DNA from: Edaphochlamys debaryana
Taxonomy: Eukaryota; Chlorophyta; Chlorophyceae; Chlamydomonadales
Reading direction: 5' to 3'
Assembly (NCBI GenBank): GCA_016858145.1
Contig: JAEHOE010000002.1
Location: 806,001 to 870,000, forward strand
Length of the DNA stretch: 64,000 nt
The translations under genes and the position numbers were made by a program. The stretch's first letter is position 1. The number at the start of each line of letters is the position of its first letter. The notes under the pieces were generated by a model that was not told the origin of the DNA, made no database searches, and was given only the letters and a program-made list of their open reading frames with translations. This document shows, piece after piece, positions 37,101-48,300 of the stretch.

Positions 37101-39420
37101 GCTCTGGCTCTGCAACCGGTACACGGACAACGCCATCCGCTTCTGCGCCCTAGCGACGGCCCCGGCTTCGAGCAGGGGGGGGGTAGAGCCCGAGCCCGAG
37201 TCGGAGCCCGAGCCTGAGTCCAAGCTCTCCTCGTCTGCAAAGCTGCTCGAGCCGGCCCCGCCGCTCGCGACCATGCCCGGGGACGAGCAACCCGACTCTG
37301 CCAGTGGTAACTCCGGCCCCGGCCCCGCCGGCGAGCGGGATGGGAAGGCGCTGCCCGACAGCAAGTACAGTGCGACTCCGCCCCAGCTGCCCTTCTGGGT
37401 CAAGGCCAACACCCCCGCCAAGCGCAGCATCAACGGGCCCGGCGCCGCCGGTCGCAGCCCCGCTGCGGAGCCCCTCGAGACTGGTGAGTCCTCGGCTCCC
37501 GGCACCGCCGGTACTGAGTCGCAGGCCAAGGGCTCCAGCTCCCTCCCCAGCTGCGGCCTGATTGACCACGACGTCTACGGCATGTCCTTTGCTCGCGCCC
37601 TGCACCTGCTCTGCGATCTCGGTGCTCGCACTGTTGCTTACGGTGCCGCCACCTTCGGAATCTGGGTTCCCCTCCCGCTCTGCCCCAGGGCCATCGCGCG
37701 CCTGATCGCGGCCAGCCCTGTCTACGGCCCCGTGCAGCCGTACGACACCTTCGGTGCCAACACCACCGACACCGAGGATGAGGACTGGCACTCGACCAGC
37801 AGTGAGGAGGAGTCTGATGATGACGCGGAGCTAGACGAGCAGCTGGATGACTGGATGGAGCACGTCCAGTGGAGGCTGGGCTGCATGATCCTGCGCCGCG
37901 TCACGCGCAGCATCAACCGCAAGCTGGCCCGCCAGGCGAGGCGCGAGCTGCGCCGACAGGAGGAGCTGCGTGCGCAGGCCTTCGCTGCTATGGAGCTGGC
38001 GCGCCGCCGGTACCTGAGCCTGGTCAAGCGACAGTTCCTGCAGCAACGGGCGGAGCGCTGGGCGGCCGCGGCGGGCGCCAAGGTGTCCAAGCGCAAGTAC
38101 GCACCGCCCGACGCCAACACCAAGTCGGCGACTCTGGCGCGCTGGCGCCTCAACAGCTACAAGACCTTCACCTTCGCCATCGTGATGCTGGTTTTCCTGG
38201 GCTGCTGGCGGCTGTCGGACGCGACGCCCAACTGCGTTCCGCATCCGGCTTACCCTCAGGGGGGGCAGTGGCTGGCTCCGAGCTGGGCGCAGCTAGAGCA
38301 GTCGCCCGCCACCACCCCGCTGGAGCAAGCCATGCGGCGCATCCAGCTGCGTGACCCGGCACCGCCGGCGAGGCGCTCGCCGCCCCAGGCCCCGCCTGCG
38401 GGCTCGCCCTCGGCTGAGACACCTCTAGCAGAGCCACGGAGCACCTTTGTCACGGGCACCGCACCTGCAAACGCATCTAGTGTAGAGAGGCCTGCGGCTC
38501 CGCCGACAGAGCCGCCTGACGTAGCTGCACTTGGACCTTCTCCCGCGAATGTGACGACTCCCGACGGGGCTAGGGCACCGCCCGAAGACTCCACTCTAGT
38601 CAAGCAGGATGCAGGCTATACCTTATGCGTACGTCCGGACATGACCGAGGCACAGCGTGATGGTCTGAGAGCGTTGTTTGGCAAGTACGATCACTTGTTC
38701 GCGTGGAGTCTGAAGGACATCGGGTGCTATAGAGGCGAGTTGGGGCAAGTGAGACTCGAACTCAAGCACAACAACCTGATATTTGAAGCGCCGCGACGAC
38801 ATTCGGCTGCCGAGCGGTTGGTCGAGGATGCCAAGTGCCGCGAGCTGTACGGTGCCGACATTATCGAGCCGTCCAACTCCACGCAGTACGCGATGAATGT
38901 AACCCTGCCACGTAAGAAGGGAATTGACGGTTCGTACGAATCCAACGAGTACTGCTATTGTGTGGACGCGCGCCGTATAAATGCAGCGAGCGTGCGCGAT
39001 TATTTCCGGCCGCCAGCGCCGGAAGACCTGTTCGATCGCATCCTGGGCGCGCGATTCATTACTAAGTGCGACTGCCGCGCCGCGTTCAACCAACTGCCGC
39101 TCGCCGAGGAGGATCGTGATAAGACCTCGTTCTGGTGGAACAACACCCTCTGGCGGTACAAACGGTTGATGTATGGCGCCGTCAACGCCACGGCAGCTTG
39201 GCAGCGAGTACTTTCGCACCACGTGCGGAAGTACGGCCTGCAGGACTGCGTGTACCTTTGTCGACGACGCCGCAGTAACCGGCCGTACGGCAGAGGAGCA
39301 CGAGCAGAATCTCGCCCGGTTCCTTGCAATGTTGGACGAGATCAACATCAAGCTGCATCCCGACAAGACCGTAGTCGCGGCAGACAAGATAGAGTTCCTG
39401 GGCCACATGGTGAGCGCTGA
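31114..39420 (+). pseudogene. Retroelement polyprotein, first part (gag, protease-like, TM, RT N-half)
   Basis: One open frame of 2768 codons; the real start is uncertain because the first ATG lies in the terminal repeat. In order: Ala/Pro-rich leader; gag-like helical part (about 32044-32760); CCHC zinc knuckle C-x2-C-x4-H-x4-C at 33031-33072; Tyr/Gly/Pro-rich linker; Arg/Ser-dipeptide region (about 35130-35340); protease-like region with VDMGLTG where D-T/S-G is usual, and a GRPFL segment (36620-37060); acidic then basic helix (37750-38100); a hydrophobic TM-like helix (about 38161-38220); then RT starting near 38610 with CVDARRIN and the FRPP..DLFDRILGA segment. Near 39256 the frame shifts by one base inside the RT catalytic motif; the residues after that to 39420 are out of frame. 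Confidence 0.85.
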
Positions 39421-42400
39421 CGGGCTCCGCCCGGTTCAGGCCAAGGTCGCTGCGATCCAAGCCATCCAGCCCCCTCGCTCGCTGACCGAGCTCCAAGCCC
39501 TGCTCGGCCTCTGCAACTACTATCGCTGTTACATCCCCCGCTTCGCCTGCATCGCCAACCCGCTCTACGAGCTCACCAAGAAGGGCGTCGCGTGGGGTCC
39601 CGAGACCTGGCAGCCGCGCCACCAGGAGGCCTTGGACCAGCTCAAGGCCGAGTTCTCGACCAACGACCGGCTGCTGCGCAAGCCTGATCCCAACCGTCAA
39701 CTGATCCTGCACACTGACTTTTCCAATGTAGGCATCAGCGCCGTCCTAGGCCAACTGGATGACGAAGGGCACGAGTACCTGGTCGCCTGCATCTCGCGCT
39801 CACTCAACGTGCACGAGCGCAACTACACCTCCTACAAGGGTGAGATGCTGGCTGCCTGCTGGGCAATGAAGATGCTGCGCCCCTACCTGATAGGCCCACG
39901 CTTCATCCTGGTCACCGACCACGCGCCCCTGCTCTGGCTGATGGAGAACCAAAACCTGGTGGGGCAGTACGCTCGCTGGGCACTCTTGATGCAAGAGTAC
40001 GACTTCGATGTCGCTCATCGGCCAGGCCAGCTCCACTATAACGCTGACACCCTCAGCCGCTCACCTCTGCCCTCGAGCGCTGATGGCTCCGGAGCCCGCA
40101 TGGACGAGGACTCCGTCGCCAAGCCGCTGCCACCTCGGCTCGTCCCGTATCCGACCATCACGCCCTCGGCGCAACCCACAGCGCTCATGTCTGCAGTCCA
40201 AGTCCTGGCGCTGCGCGCTCGCGAGGAGTACTCCCTGCTGGCCACCGTCACGGGACAGGGCTCCGCCCTCGCTCCCTCTCCCGACGAGTGGCTCGCTGGC
40301 GGCAACGGCACGGCCTCTGACCCCGTCGAGCGCTTCGCCGACCCCGAGTGCACTGCGGCTCAGCTCCTGACCCGACAGGCCAACCTCACCGCCAACCGCG
40401 TCGTGCGCGAGGCCCGAGACGCCCTCCGGGCGACCTCGCTCTCGCCGCCGCGTCCCCGCCGAGTTGCCGAGGGCCGCACCGCCGCCCTCGACACCAGCCT
40501 GCTCTCGCACCACTTCCTGGAGCACGCCTTCACAGAAGGGCTGGTAGTCGTGGAGTGCGGCACCTCCGCTGCCACGGGCCTCGAGGCCTGCCTCCGGGCG
40601 GGCTGGACCGTGCGCCGTTATCACACCCTGGGCGCGCCCGCGCAAGAGCATTCGCTGCTGCGCCGCCGCCTGGGCTGGCTCCGTGCCTCCTTTCCCCGAC
40701 AGCTTCGCGGCTCCGCCGTTGAAAGCCCCTGGGCCGCGCTCCCGCCCGGTCCGCTCACCAACGACCACCTCCTTGCTGCTTCCGCCAAGTCAGGGCAGCA
40801 GTGGTTGGTGCTCGGCAACCTAGACTCGACCCTGGCTCCACCAGATAGAGTGCTAGAGCTCCTGGGCAGGCTCCAAGAGCTGCAACCCCGTCTCCCGCCC
40901 GGCTTCCTGCTGGAGCGCGAGCCTCCAGCGTCTGCGGACACGCCCTTCGGGACCTGCCTCACGCTGGATACCGCTGCCATGGGCAGGGCCCAGCACTCGC
41001 TGCGCGCCTTCTGCACCAACCTCGCAGCTCCCGAGCACCTGCGCAAGGTGGCAACATCTGGTGCCTGGAGCCCCAGTAACCTCTCGGCAGCTGCAGCGGC
41101 ACCCTCGCGCCGCCTGCCCCTCTGCGAGGCACCCCTCGGCGAGCCCTACTCGGCCTGCGACGTGCCGGGTCGCCCCGTCACCGTCTTCCCGCCGGGCAAC
41201 CTCGCCACTATCCAGCTAGCCTCCACCGCCTCGGCCGTGCCTTCGCCGCTGCTGCCAGAGGAGATAGCCGCCCTGACCGGCCTGGAGCCTGCTTCGCTGC
41301 TGGAGCGGCGCAACGACGGCACCCTCGCCGTGCCCTCCGCCATCGACGCCCTGCAGCAGGGTCTGCAGACTCCAGCTGCTGCACGCATCTTGCTCTGCGC
41401 ACAAGCCCTTCAACGCGCTTTCGTCACACCGCACCACATGGCTCGCATGCCACCTCAGCAGGCGCCACCGGCTGCCCCGCTGGGGGGGGGTAGGGAGATT
41501 GAAAACAACACAGCGGTGCAGCCTGCAGCCCTAGTCACCACCGCGCTGCAGCACCACCAATCCAACGAGCACTGGACTTCTGCCCTGGTCTCGGCCGTCG
41601 CCGACGCACAGGAGTCCCGCTACTGCGACCCTTGGGAGGACAAGCAACTGCTCCACTACCTCGCCCAGGGCACCTGCCCCGCCGGCATCGTCGGAGAAGC
41701 GGCTAGACGGGTAGCGCGTCGTGCTATCAATTACCGTTTCGACGACCGGAGCAACCGCCTGTACCGCCGCATGCCCAACAGCACCATGCGCGAAGTACCT
41801 CCACCTGAGCGCCGCCAAGCCATCATCCAGGAGGCCCACCACCGCCTGGGGCACTGGGGAGCTCGCCGCACCCTGTGCCTGGTCCAGAACGGCTACTGGT
41901 GGCAAGGCATGTCCAGGGACGTGGAGTATGTGGTGCAGCGCTGCCCCCTGTGCGATCGCGCCAACACCGTTGGCAACGTCACTCCGCCCGAGCTGCACCC
42001 CCTGCCAATCCGCGGGCCCTTCTTCCGCTGGCACGTGGACCTGGCTGGGCCTCTCACGCGCACTAGCTCTGGCTACGAGTACGTCATGGTCTGCGTCGAG
42101 GCTTGGACCAAGCACGTGGAGATGATCCCGCTTCGCTCCAAGGGCTCTGAGGAGGTGGCCAACGCCTTCCTAGCCAACGTCTTAGCCCGCTTCTCGGCGC
42201 CCGCCGAGGTGGTGACCGATGGAGGCACCGAGTTCCAAGGCGCCTTTGCCACCCTGCTCGAACAATGCTTCATCGACCATCGTCACACGTCGCCCAACCA
42301 CCCGCAGGCCAACGGCGCTGCGGAAAGGGTCGTGCAGGTCTGCAAACGCTCTCTGCGCAAGTACTGCGCTCAGTACGCCTCCGCCGAACGCTGGGACGAG

Positions 42401-43026
42401 TACCTGCCCTGGGTCCTGATGGGCTACCGCTGCTCCCCTCAGAAGTCCACCGGCAAGTCCCCGTTTGAGCTCATGTACGGTGCACCGCCTGCTGTGCCCC
42501 TCGGCGCCGCCGAGCTGTGGGCAGAGGCGATCGACCCTGATGCCGATCCGCAACGGGCCGACCAACTCGTCATGCTGCGCTTGCACAACGTGCAACAGGC
42601 CGCGCCTTTCAACGGCCAGAACCTGCTGACGGCGCAGTGGCGAGACCGCCACAACTACGCCCGCGTGCGAGCTGGCGGCTACAAGCCCCGCTTCACCAAA
42701 TTCAACGTGGGCGACTACGTCTACGTCATCCTGCGCAATCAGAACAACACGCTCCAACTGCCCGTCCGTGACACCGTGCTCCGCATTGTGGCCGTGAGCC
42801 CAGAGGGAGTTGCCGAGCTGATGGGCCGCGATGGTACCATCCGCAAGGAGCACGTGAGCAACCTTGCTCCCTGCCACCTCCAGGACCTGGACCCAATCGT
42901 CGATCCCCGCATCGCAGTGCCGCCGCTAGACCTGCCCTGCGAGATCTGTGCCTTCCCAGGCGACGAGTCCAAGATGGTCATGTGCGACGGGTGCGGCACC
43001 GGCTGGCACCTGTACTGCCTTCGACC
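39256..43026 (+). pseudogene. Retroelement polyprotein, second part (RT C-half, RNase H, MTase-like, integrase, PHD N-half)
   Basis: Continues in the next frame: FVDD of the RT active site, IEFLGHMVSADG; RNase H with HTDFSNVG, YKGEML, TDHAPLLWL and NADTLSR (39690-40075); a cytosine-C5-methyltransferase-like region (about 40500-41060: VVVECGTSAATGLEACLRAGW and later HSLRAFCTNLA) whose catalytic Pro-Cys and Glu-Asn motifs are not recognisable; integrase with HHRLGH and CPLC zinc site (41838-41952), catalytic Asp in WHVDLAGPLT, Asp in VVTDGGTEF and Glu in ANGAAERV (D,D-35-E order); a C-terminal GDYVYV..RNQNNTLQL module; and CEICAFPGDESKMVMCDGCG..WHLYC, the first six zinc ligands of a PHD finger (42938-43018). 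The finger is cut at 43026 by the inverted terminal repeat. Confidence 0.88.
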
Positions 43027-43479
43027 AAATCGGCGAGCAAAGACGCAGGCGGTGCCTGGGCTCACTTCTAGGACCAGCGCCGAGGCTCAGCAGCTGGGTC
43101 GAGCGAAGGCTCCTCGGGAAGTCGTCGGATGGCACAGAGACTGCGCCGCAGGCGCTAGAGGCAGCAGAGCAGCAACACTCTAGTAGTTACAGTCACAGCA
43201 GAGTAGATCCGCAGCAAGTAGTAGTAGCAGCAGTGCTTCCGACTTGCTAGTCGGAAGCTGGGCGTTGGCCTAAGTCCCCCCGATCGGAAGGGTTCATTGC
43301 CGTACCTCAGGTGCTCATGCCACGTGTCCCACGAGGCAAACCCTGGTGTCACAACCCTAGTCACGACCCTAGACGTACCCTCCAGCACAAAGCAGCAGAC
43401 CAACCACAAACCTCCAGCACCCTACCTCAACTCCCAACCGGCAACCATACTGTGACAGCGACGGTACTGTGCTCTGTCA
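43027..43479 (-). repeat. Right 453-bp terminal repeat, inverted
   Basis: Reverse complement of 30700-31152. Its inner end abuts the interrupted PHD-finger codons; its outer (TGACAG) end is separated by one G from the 50-bp repeat. Confidence 0.9.
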
Positions 43480-43480
43480 G

Positions 43481-43530
43481 CTGTCAGGACACACTATGGG
43501 CTACGGCAAAGTGCAGCCGGCTGACCGAAC
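43481..43530 (-). repeat. 50-bp repeat X, left copy
   Basis: Perfect inverted partner of 44780-44829; the pair encloses the coding tail (a 1249-bp loop). Confidence 0.9.
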
Positions 43531-44779
43531 GCCCCCCCTTGGCGACTCTAGAGCCAAAAACGCGAAGTCAGGCGGCCTCGAAGCCATACGCTAAGTCAGA
43601 AGCAGTTTGCTCAAGCTGTACACAACAGTTCCCTCCAGCAGGGGAACCTCAATCCTCCCCCATGCTCGCTAAGTGTTCTCACCAGGCCACAGCCAGCAGG
43701 ACTCATCTCCCCCGGTTCACCACCCTATCTACGCATGCACCCAGTGCCCAGCGCGTCCCTTCCCGATACCCCTCATCAGCTGCGCCCTCATGGTCGCATC
43801 CCGGAACACTAACAGCCAAGCTCCAGGCTTTCCGTTGACGTACGTATCCACAGGTGTCTCCAGTGATGATGGCCAGCCGCTCGTCCTCCGTGAAGGTGTT
43901 GAGCAGGGCGGCCCATGCGTCCGGCGGGGCCGTAAGCATGCGCCGTGGGATGAAGGCCACGACTAGCGGCACCATGGCGACGGCCAGGGGCAGCCAGAAG
44001 GGCAGAAGCTCCGGGTGCGGAGCGGAGATGATGAGCCAGGACTCGCCGGGCGTGGCGAGGCGGCGGTAGGTCCCAGGTTGCAGGGGATCCAAGCGGGGCC
44101 AGCCCGGGGCCTCGGTGGCCCGGCCCCCGTTGGCGCAGACGGAGTAGCCTCTCGCGCGGAGCGCGTTGGCCAGAGTCTCGTCGCCGGCACACGGGTCCAG
44201 AATGACGGGCGATCGGCTCGCGTCCAGGTGGTCCAGAAGTAGGTTGAGCGCCTACTCAGCGGGCGCAGGGTGCGTACCCGCGGGAAAGGAGTCAGGCAGG
44301 CTAGAGGCCAGCCCGGGCACGGAGCGCAGCTGCAGCAGCGCAGCGGCTCGGGCGCTTGGCGAGGACAGGTCCCAGGTGTCGGGCAGGACTAAGGGCGGGG
44401 CCCCAGCCGCCGTGACGAGGGCCGTGGTGGACGGTTGAGCGCATGCTTTGGCTGCTCGCAGAGTCAGGCGCTCCGCGGTGCCGTCAGTGTAGCGCGCCTC
44501 AATGGGGCGAGCGTGCGGCTCGTCCGACTTGTAGTGCAGGGTGCCCCTACGGTTCACGAAGGTGTTGGTCGCGGGGTCTCGGACCTTGCGGGAGCAGGGG
44601 ATGCCCTCCAGCGCCTTGGCCTCGTTGAGTCGACGGCGCGCTTGAGCGGAGGGGAAGATCTGCAGCTGCGGTGCCTCGCGCGGTACGGGGGCAGGCAGCT
44701 GATCAATTGTTGCCGGTGTCACGCCGCGGGCATGGCAGTCGGGGCAAGTCCAGGTGCCGCGGGGCACGCGCGGCGCTGA
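43531..44779 (-). pseudogene. Retroelement polyprotein C-terminal tail on the opposite strand
   Basis: On the minus strand this begins with VPRGTWTCPDCHARG, whose W-x-C-x2-C supplies exactly the seventh and eighth zinc ligands missing from the PHD finger that stops at 43026, so it is the displaced continuation of the polyprotein. A linker follows, then DPCAGDETLANALRARGYSV, the Asp-Pro-x-x-Gly motif I of an amino-type (N6) methyltransferase, and SWLIISAPHPELLPFWLPLA at the place of the usual NPPY/SPPF motif IV, whose catalytic residues are changed. Lesions: an in-frame TAG at 44252-44254 and a 4-base tandem duplication near 43837-43845 that shifts the last ~50 codons. Methyltransferase-like call is by motif position, moderate. 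Confidence 0.7.
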
Positions 44780-44829
44780 GTTCGGTCAGCCGGCTGCACT
44801 TTGCCGTAGCCCATAGTGTGTCCTGACAG
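44780..44829 (+). repeat. 50-bp repeat X, right copy at the element end
   Basis: Starts GTTCGGTCAGCC and ends GTCCTGACAG, running into the right target-site duplication. Confidence 0.9.
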
Positions 44830-44832
44830 GCT
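44828..44832 (+). repeat. Right target-site duplication AGGCT
   Basis: Matches 30695-30699. The host context TACTCAG on both sides belongs to a short tandem repeat (GGCWTACTCAG) seen at 30687-30697, 44830-44840 and about 44849-44860, so the empty site can be inferred. Confidence 0.65.
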
Positions 44833-45379
44833 TACTCAGCCCGCAAGGCTTACTCAGCCCGAATTGCCCCTCCATGTATCAGGGTCATGTATCAGGTAAG
44901 GTAGTCAGAAGAAGAGTAGTCAGGCCGTAGCATCGCAAGAATGTGCGCCGGCGACTAGGGAAGGAGTGCTAGTGCGGCAGTCTCCAGGTAAGGATGGCAT
45001 TGCTCCAGCCCTCAACCGGCACGCACTGTGTCCAAGAATCGATCCGAAGGTCCAAAGTATACTAGGGAGCACCCCCGACACGCGTGTGCGTGGGCCAAGC
45101 CCCGAACACACACGTCACTGCGTGCCCCGCGTGCCAGCGGAGGCGGACGGGGGCGCCAAGACCCCGCCACCGAAGTCAAGGTGTTGTCCACCTCAGTGCT
45201 TGCAAACGGTGAGTAGGGCTCGCTAATCTCATTCACAACCAGCAATTTGTGAGACTGTGTAGTCGCATCACGTCGAATGGATCAATACAGGGTAATACCG
45301 GGCTTCAGGTTTCCAGGGATGCATGAATTTAATCCCGAATTAGAGCTGTCGCCTCAAAACCCTTGGAAGGGTCCGGTGA
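44833..45379. other. Intergenic region between retroelement and M43 gene
   Basis: 3' flank of the minus-strand metallopeptidase gene. Two copies of GGCTTACTCAGCCCG lie next to the element. No gene seen. Confidence 0.45.
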
Positions 45380-48300
45380 CTACACTGAGCCCCTCCACGC
45401 CTCAACAGGCGTTACGGCCGTGACGGCGGTGGGGCGACTGGGGCCCGGGGCAGAGGCAGCGGCGTCCTGCGGGCCTGGGTGCACCCGGCCGCTGCGGCGG
45501 CGGCGCATGACTAAGATAACGGCCACCGGGACGAGCACCAGCAGAGCGGCGCCAACCGCAATGATGGCAATCTGTGAGGAAGGGTTGAACGACGACAATG
45601 CACGAGACTCAAACGGCAGCGGCGGACTCGAGAGCAGCAAGGGAGTTTTGCATGGTGCGCGCACAGGGGCGAACTGGGTTGGGGGTACGCAATGCGCGGC
45701 GGCACGCGCCCTTACGCACCCAACCCCGCCGGCGCCCACCACCTCCGTCCTGCGAGCCCACCTGCCAAGGCATCAGCACAGGCTTGCTGGACTCCCCATC
45801 ACCACCACAGCCGCTTCCGGTGCAGCCTGTTTGCGAGAAGAGGTGGGGGATGAGGGTTGGGGCATGGGGGCGGGAGGACGCGCGGGGCATGCATGCAGCA
45901 TTGAAGGGTGTGTTCCACGTCAGCGCACGCTTGCATGACTCATCGTCTAGCAGCGGAGGGCGCTAGCCCGGCATGCAGGTCCAGGGGTCACTGGCGGGCC
46001 CGGGGCGGGCCCGGGTGGGCCCCGATCCTGGATGTCGAGAGGTGCACCCACCAGACGGCGTGTTTGCGGCGGCCATCGCTTGCGCTGGCGGTGGCGGCGC
46101 GGGGCACAGGGACGTGTATGGCCCTCCCGGCGGGCAAACTGCGGCGGCGGCAGGGGCCAGGGGGGCCGGGTCACCTCGACCGCGCACCACGGCGACACGG
46201 TTCGACCAAGGTTCGACCACTGTTCGCCGTCGTTCGACCATCGTTCCGCAAGCAAGGCCCTCACATGGGCACCCGCGCCCCTTCATCGAGCCCGCTCACG
46301 CTGCGATGCGTCTGCCACGGTGACGGAGGTGACGCTCGATTCGGTGATAGCGCCCCACTGGGAGGCGAAGCTGGTGCCAGCCATGGCGGCGGGGAGCGAG
46401 GCGGCGGCGGCCTGGGCGGACGTCACCTGCAGGCAGACCGAGATCGGGGATGACAGGTTAAGCCAAAGATGGATCATGAACCGTGCGGCGATCACGCACA
46501 GCTTACGGCCGGGATGAAGGTATGATCTGGATCTGGATCATGACCGGCTCGCGCGTCAGGCGCTCGCCCACTCAGGCCCTGCACTCACGTCCTCGGCCGC
46601 GGTCCCCGGCGGGAAGCTGATCGTGTAGGCGGCCACCACTGAGCCGCACGCGAGGTCGCCCACATCCACGTCGTCCTTCTCCATCTGGGGGGAGGGGGCG
46701 GGCATGCAGTGGTGCATAGTGGGGCAGTGCAAGAGTGCAAGAGTGCCGTGCCCGCAGCTGCCAGTCGCGTGACCATACCGCTGACCGCTAGCCCAGCCGG
46801 CTAGCACGCACTCACCCCGAACGCCTGCGCCAGGGCTCCCTGCAGGTCGTTGCTCAGCTGCTGTGCGCTGGTGCTGAGCGTGGCGCAGTCCGCGGCAATG
46901 GTGAGGCTGCCGCCCAGGGTGGCCACCGCCTCAGCAGCTGCGTCATGGGGGGCAGTACAAAGAAGCACGTGAGCGCGAGTACGACAGGTACGGCGTGTAC
47001 GGCAGCAGCTAGCAGGCATGCGAGGGCCAAGGGGGAAGGCGTGACAGCAAGGCCCCAACCGGCCAAACCAGGCATGGGCAGACCTGCCACCTGCCTGGGG
47101 GCGATGGGGCAGACGGCTGCACCGGTGGGGGTGCGCGTGGCGGGGGCGGGCTCCGGCGGACGGCGGGCGTGGAGGGCGGTGGAGGTGTCGGCAGAGAGGA
47201 GGGTGGCGGAGACGGCGGTGGAGGTGGGAAGGGGGAGGAGGGGGGCCCTGAGGGCGGCTGGCCGGGGGGCGGTGGGCTCTGAGCAGGGGGGGGCGGCGTG
47301 GAGGTGGGGGGCCTCGGTGGAGGGGGTTGGCGGCGGGGGTGGGGGGAGCGGCGAATCGGGTGTAGCCTGCTGCGCCGGGGGTGAGGGGGCTGGCAAATCG
47401 GTGGTAGGTTGCTGCGGGGGAGGTGGCGGAGGCGGCAAAGCTGGGGTGGCTTGCTGCGAGGGAGGCGGGGGAGCTGGCGATTCGGGGGTACCCTGCTGCG
47501 GGGGAGACACGGGTGCTGGCGAGTCAGGGGTACCCTGCTGCGGCGGAGGCGGGGGAGCTGACGAGCCGGGGGTGGCTTGAGGCGGGGGAGGCGTGGAGGC
47601 TGGCGATTCGGGGGTAGCGTGTCGCGGGGGTGGCGTGGAGGCGGCGGGCGAGTCAGGGGTAGCCTGCTGGTGCGGCGGCGGTGTGGGCGCTGGAAAGAAG
47701 GTCGTATCCTGCGGCGGCGGCGGAGACGCTGCGGCGGGCGACGGCGAGTGTGGCGGCGGTGATAGCAGCGGTGAAGATGTAACTCCTGGCGACTGCGGTG
47801 GTGGCGGCGGCTGAGCTGGATGTCCTCCGATGATGGGCTCTGGCGGTGGTGTGGGCTCAGGAGTGGGCATGGATTCCTGGGGCGATGGGGGTTGGGTATG
47901 GGCTGGCGGCGGGCTGACGTGGTCAGGAGGGCTTGTAGGTGGGGGCGAGGTAGGAGGCGGGGGGCTGGGAGGCGGAGGGTGTCTAGGTGGGGGCGAGATC
48001 GGAGGAAGGCGGGGGGGGGGAGGGAGGAGGAGGGGAGAGGGAAGGAGGGGGCCGACTGGGAGGGGGGCGAGGGAGGAGGGTGGCTTGGTGGTGTGAGAGG
48101 TCGAGGTGGAGGAGGAGAGGGCGAAACAGGAGGGGGCGGGGGCGGCGGAGGCGGGGGAGGCGGGGGCACCAAAGGTGGGGGCGGTGCAGGAGGGGGGTAG
48201 AGGCAAGGGGCTTGGAGGTGGGTCGGGAACAGGCGGGGGAGGCGGCGGAGGTGGTGGGGGAGGGGGGCTTGGAGGGGGGCCCGGCACAGGAGGGGGCGGA

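Larger units (their letters stand above)
30700..44828 (+). mobile_element. Ty3/Gypsy-class retrotransposon, rearranged, with inverted terminal repeats
   Basis: About 14.1 kb. Order on the plus strand: 453-bp repeat (30700-31152); polyprotein (to about 43026); the same 453-bp repeat inverted (43027-43479); a 50-bp repeat (43481-43530); the coding tail on the minus strand (43531-44779); the 50-bp repeat inverted (44780-44829). Ends read TG...CA and are flanked by AGGCT (or GGCT) on both sides, as expected for integrase-made insertion; the exact right end depends on whether 4 or 5 bases are counted. Domains identify a Ty3/Gypsy order (RT-RNase H-integrase). The terminal repeats of a normal LTR element are direct; here the 3' end has been flipped. 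The copy is disabled by frameshifts but has only a few lesions and identical terminal repeats, so it is young. Confidence 0.9.

Noticed and set aside
30700..44828. DIRS-type element or Ginger-type DNA transposon because of inverted ends
   Set aside because: No tyrosine recombinase was seen, and RT plus RNase H are present with a Ty3-type integrase; the displaced tail explains the inverted ends.
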